Part shown: piece by piece, positions 27,317 to 36,643 of the stretch
Numbering within the stretch: the first letter of the stretch is position 1
How the letters are laid out: every line of letters starts with the position of its first letter
Assembly: GCF_947498635.1 (NCBI RefSeq)
Contig: NZ_CANMKV010000001.1
Span: 62,001-126,000, forward strand
Source of the DNA: an uncultured Microbulbifer sp.
GTDB taxonomy: Bacteria; Pseudomonadota; Gammaproteobacteria; Pseudomonadales; Cellvibrionaceae
Direction of reading: 5' to 3'
DNA length: 64,000 bases
Position numbers and translations under genes: made by a program
The notes under the pieces: generated by a model
Told to the model about the DNA's origin: nothing
Database searches by the model: none
Seen by the model: the letters and a program-made list of their open reading frames with translations, nothing else

Positions 27317-27805
27317 CTATATGTCGCTCTCCAGGTAGTGCGCCCCACCGCCCTGCTCCGCTGCCCGGTCGCCGGGATTACGCAGGGGGCAGCTTTGCAT
27401 AGAGAGGCAACCGCACCCAATGCAACCCTCCAGGCGATCGCGTAACTGGGTCAGCTGGCGAATGCGCTGATCCAGGTCCTCGCGCCAACCGGCGGAGAGT
27501 TTGGCCCAGTCTTTAGCGGTGGGGGTACGTCCATCCGGAAGGGTTGCCAGGGCCTGGCGAATTTCAGCGAGGGGAATACCAGTACTCTGCGCCACCTTGA
27601 TAATCGCCACCCGTCGCAACACATCGCGCGAATAGCGCCGCTGGTTACCGCTGGTACGCCAGCTGCTGATCAGGCCTTTACTCTCATAAAAATGCAGCGC
27701 ACTCACCGCTACATCACTGCGCTCGGCTACCTCGCCCACCGTCATTTCACCGCGGCCTTTCCTATCAAAACTGGCAACGGTTTTCTTTTTGTTGGTACCG
27801 CTCAT
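27317..27805 (-). CDS. soxR: Redox-sensitive MerR-family regulator SoxR
   Basis: SoxR senses redox-cycling compounds through a [2Fe-2S] cluster. The 162-aa protein has the MerR helix-turn-helix ([40 protein letters not shown]), the dimer helix and the cluster motif [12 protein letters not shown] (C-x2-C-x-C-x5-C), then CPLRNPGDR. These match E. coli SoxR closely. It is divergent from the exporter gene, and the SoxR-type promoter lies just upstream of its own start, so it may also affect its own expression. Confidence 0.96.
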   Translation of the reverse strand: MSGTNKKKTVASFDRKGRGEMTVGEVAERSDVAVSALHFYESKGLISSWRTSGNQRRYSRDVLRRVAIIKVAQSTGIPLAEIRQALATLPDGRTPTAKDWAKLSAGWREDLDQRIRQLTQLRDRLEGCIGCGCLSMQSCPLRNPGDRAAEQGGGAHYLESDI

Positions 27806-27823
27806 GAAATCTCTCCCGCAGTA

Positions 27824-27854
27824 TTGACCTCAACTTTACTTGAGGTTCTACACT
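27824..27854 (+). promoter_or_regulatory. SoxR-controlled promoter with SoxR box
   Basis: A -35 TTGACC (27824-27829) and -10 TACACT (27849-27854) are separated by 19 bp, the over-long spacer typical of MerR/SoxR promoters. The dyad CCTCAACTTTACTTGAGG (27828-27845) occupies the spacer and closely matches the E. coli soxS operator. It points toward the small ORF and MFS exporter. Confidence 0.9.
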
Positions 27855-27890
27855 GCCCGACATTCCAATGCAAGTCCGGGGAGAGCTCCG

Positions 27891-28073
27891 ATGGTCAGTA
27901 ACAGCAAGCAGATTTACCCAGTGCCCACAGAAAAACCCGTAACAAACACAACCACATTATTGGTCACAGTCCAAAGCCTGAGTATCAAACTCGCTGTGCA
28001 CGAAGGGCTGTGGGCCTCGGCGGCTAGTGCCCCTGCCAAAGCGAGCATAGAGAAAAAAGGAGGGCACCGATGA
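27891..28073 (+). CDS. Small 60-aa ORF in the SoxR-controlled operon
   Basis: The ATG at 27891 has GGGGAGAG about 6 nt upstream, and the stop TGA overlaps the exporter ATG (ATGA at 28070-28073). It lies entirely within the SoxR-driven transcript. The product (MVSNSKQIYPVPTEKP at the start, LLVTVQSLSIKLAV in the middle, KKGGHR at the end) has no signal peptide and no recognised family. It may be a leader peptide that couples translation to the exporter, or a small functional protein. Confidence 0.5.
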   Translation: MVSNSKQIYPVPTEKPVTNTTTLLVTVQSLSIKLAVHEGLWASAASAPAKASIEKKGGHR

Positions 28074-29296
28074 GCGCCATCGGCGCGGTATCGCCCGGTG
28101 TAGCGGAGCCCATGATCCCCACGCAGAGACGCTTGACTCTCCTGTGTCTGGCGGCCCTCACGATCATGTCTGGAGCCACAGTAGCCCCCTCCCTACCCGC
28201 ACTTGAGGCACACTTTGCCCAGCATGAAAACATCGCTCTGCTGAGCCGCCTGATACTGAGCCTGCCCGCTTTGATGATCGCCCTCTGCGCGCCACTAGCC
28301 GGATTGATTTCCGACCGCTATGGACGGCGCCGACTGCTGATAATGGCTGTCAGTATTTACACCCTGGCCGGCGCTTCGACGCTACTACAGGACAGCCTGG
28401 AAGGGCTGCTGGCCAGCCGCATACTGCTGGGTATCGCCGTAGCGGGCACCATGACTTCGGTCTCCGCCCTGGTGGGCGACTACTTCAGTCCCGCGCAAAG
28501 GCAGGTCTATATGAGCCAACAGGGCGCCTTTATCAGCCTCGGCGGCGTTGTCTGTCTTATGGCCGGAGGACTGCTGGCAGATATACACTGGCGTGCGCCC
28601 TTCGCTATTTACGCGGTGGCCATACTGCTGATCCCGGCGGTTTTGCGCTACCTGCCGGAACCCAGCCGTAACACCGCCCATCAAATGCGCAGTGGAGCCA
28701 AAAAGGAAACTCCCTATTGGCCGGCATTTGCGTTGCTACTCGGCGCGGCCATGTTCAATAGCCTGGCTTTTTTCCTAATTCCCACCCAGCTCCCTTTCCT
28801 ATTGCAAGAGCTTGGTATCGACACCCCCAGCCTCGCGGGAATCGCCATTGCCACCAGTAACTTAGTGGGCGCCCTCGCCTCGTTGACACTCTATCCCCGC
28901 GCTCGTGATCACTTAGGCAAAACCGGGGTATTCGCCCTGGGGTTTGCCGTCATGGCTTTCGGCATGGGACTTATAGCCGGGGCAGAATCTTTGTATGCAG
29001 TAATGATTGCCACGGCGATTTACGGCGCGGGTATGGGAACACTGATTCCACATATATTCGCCACCGGCCTGGAATTGGCCGCGCCAACCCTGCGGGGACG
29101 CATATCTGGAGCGCTCGCCGCCAGTGTTTTTATCGGGCAATTTCTCTCCCCGCTGGTCAGCCAACCCTGGATCGACCGCTTCGGTCTCGCCAGTGGATTT
29201 TCCGCAGCCAGTTGTGCGTTAATCGTTTTCGCTGGCCTGGCGCTCACTCTACATTGGCTGAAACCCAAACCCTCCATGGAAATGAATTTGCAGTAG
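28070..29296 (+). CDS. MFS exporter, Bcr/CflA-type drug-efflux family
   Basis: A 408-aa inner-membrane transporter with about 12 helices. Motif A appears as GLISDRYGRRRLL; ATVAPSLPALEAHF in helix 1 and the GTMTSVSALVGDYF segment after helix 4 resemble Bcr/CflA exporters. AGGAGGG lies 6 nt before the ATG. Location behind a SoxR promoter suggests export of redox-active compounds such as phenazine- or quinone-type molecules; this is inference from SoxR regulons in non-enteric bacteria. Confidence 0.85.
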   Translation: MSAIGAVSPGVAEPMIPTQRRLTLLCLAALTIMSGATVAPSLPALEAHFAQHENIALLSRLILSLPALMIALCAPLAGLISDRYGRRRLLIMAVSIYTLAGASTLLQDSLEGLLASRILLGIAVAGTMTSVSALVGDYFSPAQRQVYMSQQGAFISLGGVVCLMAGGLLADIHWRAPFAIYAVAILLIPAVLRYLPEPSRNTAHQMRSGAKKETPYWPAFALLLGAAMFNSLAFFLIPTQLPFLLQELGIDTPSLAGIAIATSNLVGALASLTLYPRARDHLGKTGVFALGFAVMAFGMGLIAGAESLYAVMIATAIYGAGMGTLIPHIFATGLELAAPTLRGRISGALAASVFIGQFLSPLVSQPWIDRFGLASGFSAASCALIVFAGLALTLHWLKPKPSMEMNLQ

Positions 29297-29359
29297 GATG
29301 TACACACGCCCGAAAACATTGTGACCAGGTCGCACTAAAGACTTTGGCAAGGAGAAAAA

Positions 29360-30325
29360 GTGGAACCCATAATTTCCATCAAGGGCCTCGGCAAAACTTA
29401 CGCCGGGGGTTTTACCGCCCTGCAGAATATAGATTTAGAAATTCAGCGCGGTGAGATTTTCGCCCTGCTCGGCCCCAACGGCGCCGGCAAGACAACGTTG
29501 ATCAGTATCGTGTGTGGCATCGTTAACCCAAGCCAGGGTAACGTTACCGTCAGTGACTTTGATATTCAGCGGGATTACCGCAGTGCCCGACGTGCAATTG
29601 GTTTGGTGCCCCAGGAAATTTCTACAGACTCCTTTGAAAGTGTGTGGGGAGCAGTCAAGTTCAGCCGCGGCCTGTTTGGCAAGCCACCCAACCCCGCCCA
29701 CCTAGAAAAAATTCTGCGCCAACTTTCCCTGTGGGAGAAAAAAGACAACAAGATCATCACCCTATCGGGCGGTATGAAGCGTCGTCTGATGATCGCCAAA
29801 GCCCTCTCCCATGAACCCAGTGTACTCTTCCTGGATGAACCCACCGCAGGGGTCGATGTGGAGCTGCGCCAGGATATGTGGGAGATGGTGCGCGGCCTGC
29901 GGGATTCCGGGGTCACCGTAATCCTTACTACCCACTATATTGAGGAGGCCGAGGAAATGGCCGACCGCGTCGGGGTTATCAATCGTGGAGAGCTGGTACT
30001 GGTCGAGGATAAAAAAACCCTGATGCAGAAAATGGGGGAAAAGGAACTCAGCCTACAACTGCCGGAACCGCTGCAAAAAATTCCCGATAGCCTCGCCGAT
30101 CTGCCACTGCGCCTGAACGGAGATGGCAGCCAGCTGATTTACCGCTTCGATATCAAGAGTGAAAACACCGGTATCGCCGAATTTCTGCGCCGCTTAAATT
30201 CGGCCAATATAGAGTTTCGCGATTTGCATACCAGGGAGAGCTCCCTCGAAGAAATTTTTGTTAACCTGGTGCACGGCGCACGCCGTGAGCATGAGAAACA
30301 GCTCAGTGGGGAGACTCAGGAATGA
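29360..30325 (+). CDS. ABC transporter ATP-binding protein (YadG-like)
   Basis: A 321-aa ATPase of the ABC-2 export type. Start is GTG 29360 with AAGGAG. Walker [11 protein letters not shown]-loop LVPQE, signature [15 protein letters not shown], Walker [13 protein letters not shown] and the switch His in TTHYIEEAE are all present. The overall sequence resembles E. coli YadG. The C-terminal 90 residues form the extra domain common in this family. The permease gene overlaps by ATGA. Substrate is unknown; some relatives export polyketides or lipids. Confidence 0.93.
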   Translation: MEPIISIKGLGKTYAGGFTALQNIDLEIQRGEIFALLGPNGAGKTTLISIVCGIVNPSQGNVTVSDFDIQRDYRSARRAIGLVPQEISTDSFESVWGAVKFSRGLFGKPPNPAHLEKILRQLSLWEKKDNKIITLSGGMKRRLMIAKALSHEPSVLFLDEPTAGVDVELRQDMWEMVRGLRDSGVTVILTTHYIEEAEEMADRVGVINRGELVLVEDKKTLMQKMGEKELSLQLPEPLQKIPDSLADLPLRLNGDGSQLIYRFDIKSENTGIAEFLRRLNSANIEFRDLHTRESSLEEIFVNLVHGARREHEKQLSGETQE

Positions 30326-31083
30326 ATCTGCATGGTATTGGAGCAATCTACAAGTTTGAAATGGCCCGCACCTGGCGCACGCTGATGCAAAGTATCGCCT
30401 CACCGGTGCTCTCTACTTCGTTGTACTTTATTGTGTTTGGCGCCGCCATCGGCTCGCGAATGGGAGAGGTCGAAGGGGTCAGCTACGGGGCTTTTATTAT
30501 CCCCGGCCTAATTATGTTGGCTCTACTGGGAGAAAGCATTTCCAACGCTTCTTTCGGTATATTTTTCCCAAAATTTTCTGGAACCATTTACGAAGTGCTG
30601 TCGGCACCGGTATCGGCGTTTGAAATTGTTGCCGGCTATGTGGGCGCCGCCGCGACCAAGTCAATTCTGCTGGGTTTACTGATCCTGATCACCGCACGGT
30701 TTTTTGTGGACTATGAAATCCTGCACCCATTCTGGATGATCACATTCCTGGTGCTGACCGCCGTTACCTTTAGTCTGTTCGGATTTATCATCGGCATCTG
30801 GGCAGATGACTTCCAAAAACTGCAAGTCATCCCGCTGATGATCGTCACCCCACTGACGTTTCTCGGCGGCGCTTTCTACTCCATCAGCATGCTGCCGGAG
30901 TTCTGGCAAAAAGTGACCCTGTTTAACCCGGTGGTTTACCTGATCAGCGGGTTTCGCTGGGCTTTTTACGGTGTGTCCGATGTCAACCTGGGGCTCAGTG
31001 TCGGCATGACGTTACTCTTCCTTGTACTGTGCCTAACCACCATATGGTGGATTTTCCGCACCGGTTACCGGATTAAAACCTGA
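30322..31083 (+). CDS. ABC-2 type transporter permease (YadH-like)
   Basis: A 253-aa membrane protein with six predicted helices and the ABC-2 signature around [18 protein letters not shown] and the [16 protein letters not shown] segment before the last helix. Its ATG overlaps the ATPase stop (ATGA), so the two are co-translated. Length and organisation match E. coli YadH. Works as a homodimer with the upstream ATPase. Confidence 0.93.
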   Translation: MNLHGIGAIYKFEMARTWRTLMQSIASPVLSTSLYFIVFGAAIGSRMGEVEGVSYGAFIIPGLIMLALLGESISNASFGIFFPKFSGTIYEVLSAPVSAFEIVAGYVGAAATKSILLGLLILITARFFVDYEILHPFWMITFLVLTAVTFSLFGFIIGIWADDFQKLQVIPLMIVTPLTFLGGAFYSISMLPEFWQKVTLFNPVVYLISGFRWAFYGVSDVNLGLSVGMTLLFLVLCLTTIWWIFRTGYRIKT

Positions 31084-31103
31084 GTATTGAGCTGCGCGTA
31101 TAA

Positions 31104-31433
31104 CGGCGAATCACGAGGGGGGGAAGTGTCTGTGGCGCGGTGCGCTTTCGCGCTGCCGGACAACCCCACCGTGTGAACCTCTGCTCCTGCAGCTGGTGCA
31201 GGAAACGCACCGGCAGCTTGATCGGCGTGCCGGTATATTTCGACAGGCAAATGGTGAAGTTGCCCAGCAGTGCGCTAAAAACTCACCGACTGGAATCCGA
31301 CGCCGGCCGCTGGATCGAATGCGGGTTCTGCACGCATTGCGGCGGTGCCCTCACCTGGACCTTACCGTTTATGCCCGTTGATGCCGGACAACCCGGTGCA
31401 ATAGCCCCCTCAGCGGTACCCTCGCATAAATAA
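31104..31433 (+). pseudogene. GFA/CENP-V-type zinc protein remnant
   Basis: The frame begins after a TAA at 31101 with no ATG; GTG at 31140 would already lie inside the first beta-strand. The zinc-binding cysteines of the GFA fold are present: VCGAVRFR, NLCSCSWCRKRTGS and CGFCTHCGGALTW. The C-terminal third of the fold is missing and the frame runs into the 3' end of the tetR gene. A run of seven G at 31117-31123 is a possible frameshift site. I judge it a decayed gene, though a short functional protein from GTG cannot be excluded. Confidence 0.5.
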
Positions 31434-32051
31434 GGCCACCGCCCGGTGCACCCGCTCATGCCGCTCTGCTTCCGCCTGTACCTCGCAGCAACCGATCAGA
31501 ACACGCATATGGCGGCAGCCCAGTAGTAGGCCCATAAAATGCTCGGCGGCTTCCGCCGGATCGTCCACCCGCAACTTGCCCATTTCGGTAGCGCGCTGTA
31601 GCAACTGCTCAATTTCCCGCAGGATACGTTGAGGACCCGCATCGAAAAATAACTGGGCCAGTTTCGAATTCTGCGACTCCTGTGAAGCCAGGGCGCACAA
31701 AAGCCGCAACAGGCGAATGCTATCTTCGCTGTCGACCATACCCAGAAAGGCCTGGCCAATGCGCTCCAGTACCTCCGCGACCGCGTCGCCCTCTTTCAGG
31801 TCAAAAATAGGCAGGGGCATCATCATTTCGCAACGGGACGTGATCGCCGCGCTAAATAGCGTCTCTTTGTCGGAGAAATGGCTGTACACCGTGAGCTTCG
31901 ACACACCCGCCGCAGAGGCCACCGCATCCACACTGGTGGCGGCAAAACCCCGCGTCAGGAAAAGCTCTTTGGCGGCATCGAGAATGGCCTGGCGCTTGGC
32001 CGGGTCCTTGGGACGGCCGCGTTGGGCGGCTGCCTGAGATTGTTCAGACAT
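31410..32051 (-). CDS. TetR family transcriptional regulator
   Basis: A 213-aa repressor. The N-terminal helix-turn-helix shows RQAILDAAKELFLTRGFAATSVDAVASAAGVSKLT in sequence segments typical of TetR, then VYSHFSDKETLF. The C-terminal ligand domain resembles the AefR/TetR_C family (LLRLLCALASQES, EHFMGLLLGCRHM). It is divergent from the RND efflux genes, with palindromic candidate operators between them, so it most likely represses that pump. Confidence 0.92.
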   Translation of the reverse strand: MSEQSQAAAQRGRPKDPAKRQAILDAAKELFLTRGFAATSVDAVASAAGVSKLTVYSHFSDKETLFSAAITSRCEMMMPLPIFDLKEGDAVAEVLERIGQAFLGMVDSEDSIRLLRLLCALASQESQNSKLAQLFFDAGPQRILREIEQLLQRATEMGKLRVDDPAEAAEHFMGLLLGCRHMRVLIGCCEVQAEAERHERVHRAVALFMRGYR

Positions 32052-32063
32052 AGCACTCCATAT

Positions 32064-32107
32064 ACTGGACTCTCCAGTTCAATAAACTTACTATACTCAC
32101 CAGTATA
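32064..32107. promoter_or_regulatory. Candidate TetR operators in the tetR-RND intergenic region
   Basis: Two dyads lie side by side: ACTGG-ACTCT-CCAGT (32064-32078) and TATACT-CACC-AGTATA (32092-32107, perfect 6-bp arms). They share the ATACTG/CAGTAT-like core. Both sit between the divergent tetR and RND adaptor starts, where operators for local repression are expected. Confidence 0.6.
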
Positions 32108-32185
32108 ACATTACCGGCCACTCGGCCATGACCTGTCCACTGCTGGACTTACCTTGTCACCTCGCCGTCGAGGAAGGGAGCCCTT

Positions 32186-33304
32186 ATGTACCGATCGCTA
32201 CTCTTCGCCGCATTATCGTTCAGTCTGTTGTTGTCCGCTTGTGCGCCATCAGAGCCCACTGAACAAGCGGAAAAACCTCGCCCTGCGGTCATGGTCCAAC
32301 CGCAAGTGGCCAGCGCCCAACTGGATGCCTATCCCGGTGAGGTGCGCGCCCGCTTCGAACCGGCTCTGGCCTTTCGCATCAGTGGCAAGATCCAGCGGCG
32401 TCTGGTCAATGTAGGCGATCGCGTCGAACAGGGGCAGCCACTGGCTGAGCTGGATACCGAGGACCTGCTTCTGCAACTGGATTCCGCTCGCGCCCGCCTC
32501 ACCTCGGCGGAAGCCGACCAGCGCCTGGCGAGCAGTGAACTGAGGCGCCACCGCAAACTGCTGGAACGCCAACTGGTGAGTCACTCCCAATTCGATGCGG
32601 TGGAAACCCGCTTTGAGGCCAGCGAGGCGCGTTTGCAGCAAGCGCAGGCACAACTCGACGTGGCCCGTAACCAGGCCGCCTACGCCGAGTTGAAAGCCCC
32701 GGAGAGCGGGGTCATCGCCCGCCGTATGGCGGAGGCCGGCCAGGTCGTGGCCGCCGGCCAGGGTATTTTCGAACTGGCCACCGACGGTGAGCGCGAAGTA
32801 CGTATCGACCTGCCCGAGCAGGCCATCAGCCACTTCCGCGTGGGCCAGCCCCTTACTGTGGAACTCTGGTCACAACCGGGCAAGTCCTTCCCCGCCCAGG
32901 TGCGCGAACTCTCTCCCGCTGCAGATCCGGTATCGCGCACCTTTGAAGCGCGCGTGGCCTTTACCCAGCAAACCACCGGTATTGAAATAGGCCAGAGCGC
33001 CAGGGTTTTCGCGCCTAAAGCGACAACCACCGACATCCTGCAAGTGCCTATGTCGGCAGTGAGCGCCGATGAGGGCAAGGCCTTCGTATGGGTGCTGGAG
33101 CGCGAACACCAAATCCTGCACAAGACCGAAGTCACCGTGGGTCCCTATGGTCAGGAATTTGTACCGGTGTTCTCCGGCCTGAGCGCGGGCGATTGGATCG
33201 TCGCCGCCGGCACCCACCTGTTATTGGAGGGGCAGCAGGTGCGCCCTGTCGACCGCTTGAACCGCCCGATTGATCCAAACCGGGCCCTTGCCCAGCAGGA
33301 TTGA
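32186..33304 (+). CDS. RND efflux periplasmic adaptor (membrane fusion) lipoprotein
   Basis: A 372-aa adaptor linking an RND pump to an outer-membrane channel. The lipobox LLLSAC gives a lipidated N-terminus near residue 17. The lipoyl halves (FRISGKIQRRLVNVGDRVEQGQPLAELD and APESGVIARRMAEAGQVV) flank a coiled-coil hairpin (about 95-155). Beta-barrel and membrane-proximal domains follow (SRTFEARVAF, VPMSAVSADEG). AGGAAGGGAG precedes the ATG. The pump gene follows at 116 nt. No outer-membrane factor is encoded here, so a TolC-like protein elsewhere is presumably used. Confidence 0.93.
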   Translation: MYRSLLFAALSFSLLLSACAPSEPTEQAEKPRPAVMVQPQVASAQLDAYPGEVRARFEPALAFRISGKIQRRLVNVGDRVEQGQPLAELDTEDLLLQLDSARARLTSAEADQRLASSELRRHRKLLERQLVSHSQFDAVETRFEASEARLQQAQAQLDVARNQAAYAELKAPESGVIARRMAEAGQVVAAGQGIFELATDGEREVRIDLPEQAISHFRVGQPLTVELWSQPGKSFPAQVRELSPAADPVSRTFEARVAFTQQTTGIEIGQSARVFAPKATTTDILQVPMSAVSADEGKAFVWVLEREHQILHKTEVTVGPYGQEFVPVFSGLSAGDWIVAAGTHLLLEGQQVRPVDRLNRPIDPNRALAQQD

Positions 33305-33420
33305 GTGGCGATTCGCCCCCAAAAAGAACCTGACCCAGCGCCCCACAAAGGGGTGCTCCAACGAATTTGCCAAGGTGTGAACCGTACAATGCGGTCGCAG
33401 ATCGAAATAGAGATATTGCC

Positions 33421-36400
33421 ATGGGCTTTAACCTTTCTGAGTGGGCACTAAAAAACCGCCCACTGGTGCTCTACACCATGATCGTGCTGGCGCTGCTCGG
33501 CGCCGCCTCCTACACGCAACTGGGGCAGAGCGAAGACCCGCCCTTCACCTTCAAAGTGATGGTGATTAATACCTTGTGGCCAGGTGCCAGTGCCGAGGAA
33601 GTATCCCGCCAAATTACCGAGCGTGTGGAAAAAAAACTGCTGGAAACGGGTGACTACCAGCGTATCTCCTCTTTCTCCCGTCCCGGCCAATCCCAAGTGC
33701 TATTTGTCGCCCGCGACGATATGCACTCACGGGATATTCCCGACCTCTGGTACCAGGTGCGTAAAAAGGTCAACGATATTCGCCACACACTGCCCCAGGA
33801 TATCCAGGGTCCATTTTTTAACGACGAATTCGGCACGACCTTCGGCAATATCTATGCACTGACCGGCAGTGGTTTCGATTACGCCCTGATGAAGGATTAT
33901 GCCGAGCGCCTGCAGCTATCACTACAGCGCGTAAAGAATGTGGGCAAGGTGGAACTCCTGGGCTTGCAGGACGAAAAAATCTGGGTGGAGATTTCCAACA
34001 CCAAGCTCGCCTCTTTGGGTATTCCCCTCAGCGCGGTACAGAGCGCCCTGCAATCCCAAAATCAGGTAGCCGATGCCGGCTTTATCGACACGGTGAGCGA
34101 CCGCGTACGTATCCGTGTCAGCGGCCAGTTTCACTCGGTCGATGAAATTCGTCGCTTCCCCATTAGCGCCGGCGGCCGCACCCAGAGGCTTGGGGATATT
34201 GCCGAGGTGTACCGCGGCTTTAGCGACCCCGCTCAACCGCGCATGCGCTTTATGGGGGAAGATGCCATCGGCCTGGCCGTCTCCATGAAAGAAGGCGGCG
34301 ATATCCTCAAGCTGGGAAAGCAACTCGACACGGCCTTTATCGAACTGCAGGAAGACCTGCCTATCGGCATGCAGCTGCACAAAGTGTCCGATCAACCCGC
34401 GGCGGTAAAACGCGGTGTGGGAGAGTTCCTGCAGGTATTGGTGGAGGCACTGGGCATTGTACTGCTGGTGAGCTTCTTCTCCCTCGGCAGTCGCCCCGGC
34501 CTGATTGTGGCGCTGTCGATTCCGCTGGTGCTGGCCATGACTTTTGCACTGATGAATTACTTCGATATCGGCCTGCACAAAATTTCCCTGGGTGCCCTGG
34601 TGCTCGCCCTCGGCCTGATGGTGGACGACGCCATTATCGCCGTGGAAATGATGGCGATAAAAATGGAGCAGGGATTTAGTCGCCTAAAGGCGGCCGGTTT
34701 CGCCTGGACCAGTACCGCCTTCCCCATGCTCACCGGTACGCTAATTACCGCCGCCGGTTTTCTACCTATCGCCACCGCCCAGTCTGGCACCGGTGAATAT
34801 ACGCGTTCCATTTTCCAGGTCGTCACCCTTTCTCTTATGGTCTCCTGGATTGCCGCGGTGGTCTTTGTGCCCTATCTGGGGCACTACCTACTACCCAACC
34901 TCGCGCGCCACAGCCACAGCGGCGAAGTCCAGGACCCCTATCAAAAACCCTTTTATCAGCGTTTCCGCCGCCTGATCACCTGGTGTCTGCACCACCGCAA
35001 AACGGTGATTGTGGCAACGCTGGCAATTTTTATCGGCGCCCTGGCCCTGTTCCGCCTGGTGCCACAACAGTTCTTCCCCTCTTCCGGCCGCCTGGAACTG
35101 CTGGTGGACTTAAAGCTGGCCGAGGGCGCCTCACTGAAATCCACCGAGTACCAGGCCAAACGCCTGGAGGCGCTACTGGATAAGAACGAACAGGTGGAAA
35201 ACTATGTGGTTTATGTGGGCACTGGCTCACCGCGCTTCTACCTGCCACTGGACCAGCAGCTACCGGCCGCCAGTTTTGCCCAGTTTGTGGTAATGACCCG
35301 CAGTGTAGAAGAGCGCGAACAGGTACGTCGCTGGTTGATCGAAACCATGCAGGGGGAATTCCCCACTCTGCGCAGCCGTGTGTCCCGCCTCGAAAATGGT
35401 CCACCAGTTGGCTACCCCGTACAATTTCGCCTCTCCGGCGAACACATTGGTGAAGTGCGTCACTTAGCCCGCCAGGTGGCCGCGCGCGTGCGGGAGAACG
35501 CCAAGGTTACCAATGTGCACCTGGATTGGGAGGAGCCCAGCAAGACCGTCAACTTAAATATCGACCAGGACCGCGCCCGCACCATGGGCGTAAACAGCGC
35601 CTCGCTATCCCGCGCCTTGCAGAGCTCCCTCACCGGTATCACCGTGAGCCAATACCGCGAGGACAACGAACTGATTGATGTGCGTGTGCGCGGCGACGAG
35701 CAAGAGCGCTACGCCCTGGGTCAGCTTGGCAACTTGGCCGTACAGACCGACAGCGGTCGCAGTGTGCCGCTCAATCAAATTGCCACCCTCGAATACGGCT
35801 TCGAGGAGGGCATCATCTGGCACCGCGATCGATTACCTACAGTAACCGTGCGCGCCGATATCTACGGTAAGGAACTGCCCGCTAGCGTAGTGAACGAAGT
35901 CTGGCCGCGCCTGCAGGGTATTCGCGACCAACTGCCACCGGGTTACCTGCTGGAAGTGGGCGGCAGCGTGGAAGAATCCGAGCGCGGGCAGCAATCGGTG
36001 AATGCGGGCATGCCATTGTTTGTTTTGGTGGTGTTCACCCTGTTAATGCTGCAGCTGCGCAGTATGTCGCTGTCCACCATGGTGTTCCTCACGGCGCCTC
36101 TGGGGCTGATCGGAGTCACACTGTTTCTGTTGCTGTTTGGCAAACCCTTCGGCTTCGTGGCCATGCTCGGCACCATCGCCCTGGCCGGCATGATTATGCG
36201 CAACTCGGTGATCCTGATAGATCAGATCCAACAGGATATCAGCCAGGGGCTGAGTGCCTGGGAGGCGATCATTGAGTCCACTGTGCGACGCTTCCGCCCC
36301 ATCGTGTTGACCGCTCTCACCGCCGTACTGGCAATGATCCCTCTGTCGCGCAGTGATTTCTTCGGCCCCATGGCCGTCGCCATTATGGGTGGACTGATTG

Positions 36401-36534
36401 TGGCCACCGGGTTGACCCTGATCTTCCTGCCAGCGCTATACGCCGCCTGGTTCCGCGTACGCGAAGAAGACAAAGAAAACACTGTGGATAGCTCATCAAA
36501 CCTGGGCAGTGCTGAACCACAGGCATCCGCATAG
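33421..36534 (+). CDS. RND family efflux pump, inner-membrane subunit
   Basis: A 1037-aa AcrB-type proton/drug antiporter. The ATG at 33421 gives MGFNLSEWALKNRP, the usual short cytoplasmic start before helix 1; a TTG 54 nt upstream is less likely. Two repeats of one helix plus large periplasmic domain plus five helices are visible. The proton-relay Asp pair lies in LGLMVDDAIIAVEMMA. The second repeat has AGMIMRNSVILIDQI. An intrinsic terminator follows. The substrate is unknown; sequence style is closer to the shorter hydrophobe-exporting RND branch than to AcrB itself. Confidence 0.94.
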   Translation: MGFNLSEWALKNRPLVLYTMIVLALLGAASYTQLGQSEDPPFTFKVMVINTLWPGASAEEVSRQITERVEKKLLETGDYQRISSFSRPGQSQVLFVARDDMHSRDIPDLWYQVRKKVNDIRHTLPQDIQGPFFNDEFGTTFGNIYALTGSGFDYALMKDYAERLQLSLQRVKNVGKVELLGLQDEKIWVEISNTKLASLGIPLSAVQSALQSQNQVADAGFIDTVSDRVRIRVSGQFHSVDEIRRFPISAGGRTQRLGDIAEVYRGFSDPAQPRMRFMGEDAIGLAVSMKEGGDILKLGKQLDTAFIELQEDLPIGMQLHKVSDQPAAVKRGVGEFLQVLVEALGIVLLVSFFSLGSRPGLIVALSIPLVLAMTFALMNYFDIGLHKISLGALVLALGLMVDDAIIAVEMMAIKMEQGFSRLKAAGFAWTSTAFPMLTGTLITAAGFLPIATAQSGTGEYTRSIFQVVTLSLMVSWIAAVVFVPYLGHYLLPNLARHSHSGEVQDPYQKPFYQRFRRLITWCLHHRKTVIVATLAIFIGALALFRLVPQQFFPSSGRLELLVDLKLAEGASLKSTEYQAKRLEALLDKNEQVENYVVYVGTGSPRFYLPLDQQLPAASFAQFVVMTRSVEEREQVRRWLIETMQGEFPTLRSRVSRLENGPPVGYPVQFRLSGEHIGEVRHLARQVAARVRENAKVTNVHLDWEEPSKTVNLNIDQDRARTMGVNSASLSRALQSSLTGITVSQYREDNELIDVRVRGDEQERYALGQLGNLAVQTDSGRSVPLNQIATLEYGFEEGIIWHRDRLPTVTVRADIYGKELPASVVNEVWPRLQGIRDQLPPGYLLEVGGSVEESERGQQSVNAGMPLFVLVVFTLLMLQLRSMSLSTMVFLTAPLGLIGVTLFLLLFGKPFGFVAMLGTIALAGMIMRNSVILIDQIQQDISQGLSAWEAIIESTVRRFRPIVLTALTAVLAMIPLSRSDFFGPMAVAIMGGLIVATGLTLIFLPALYAAWFRVREEDKENTVDSSSNLGSAEPQASA

Positions 36535-36572
36535 AAAAGATCGCCCGCCTAAGTTCTGGTAAAACCAAACCG

Positions 36573-36607
36573 AAAAGGCCCGGATATCTCTATCCGGGCC
36601 TTTTTTA
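36573..36607. terminator. Bidirectional intrinsic terminator
   Basis: Perfect 10-bp arms GGCCCGGATA and TATCCGGGCC with a TCTC loop, preceded by AAAA and followed by TTTTTT. It lies between the convergent RND pump and metallo-beta-lactamase-fold genes and can serve both. Confidence 0.92.
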
Positions 36608-36643
36608 TTGAGATAAGCCAAAAAAGCTATCAATAAACGTCCA

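Noticed and set aside
33367-33420. TTG start adding 18 residues to the RND pump
   Set aside because: The added residues precede the conserved short cytoplasmic start of RND pumps; the ATG at 33421 fits the family better.
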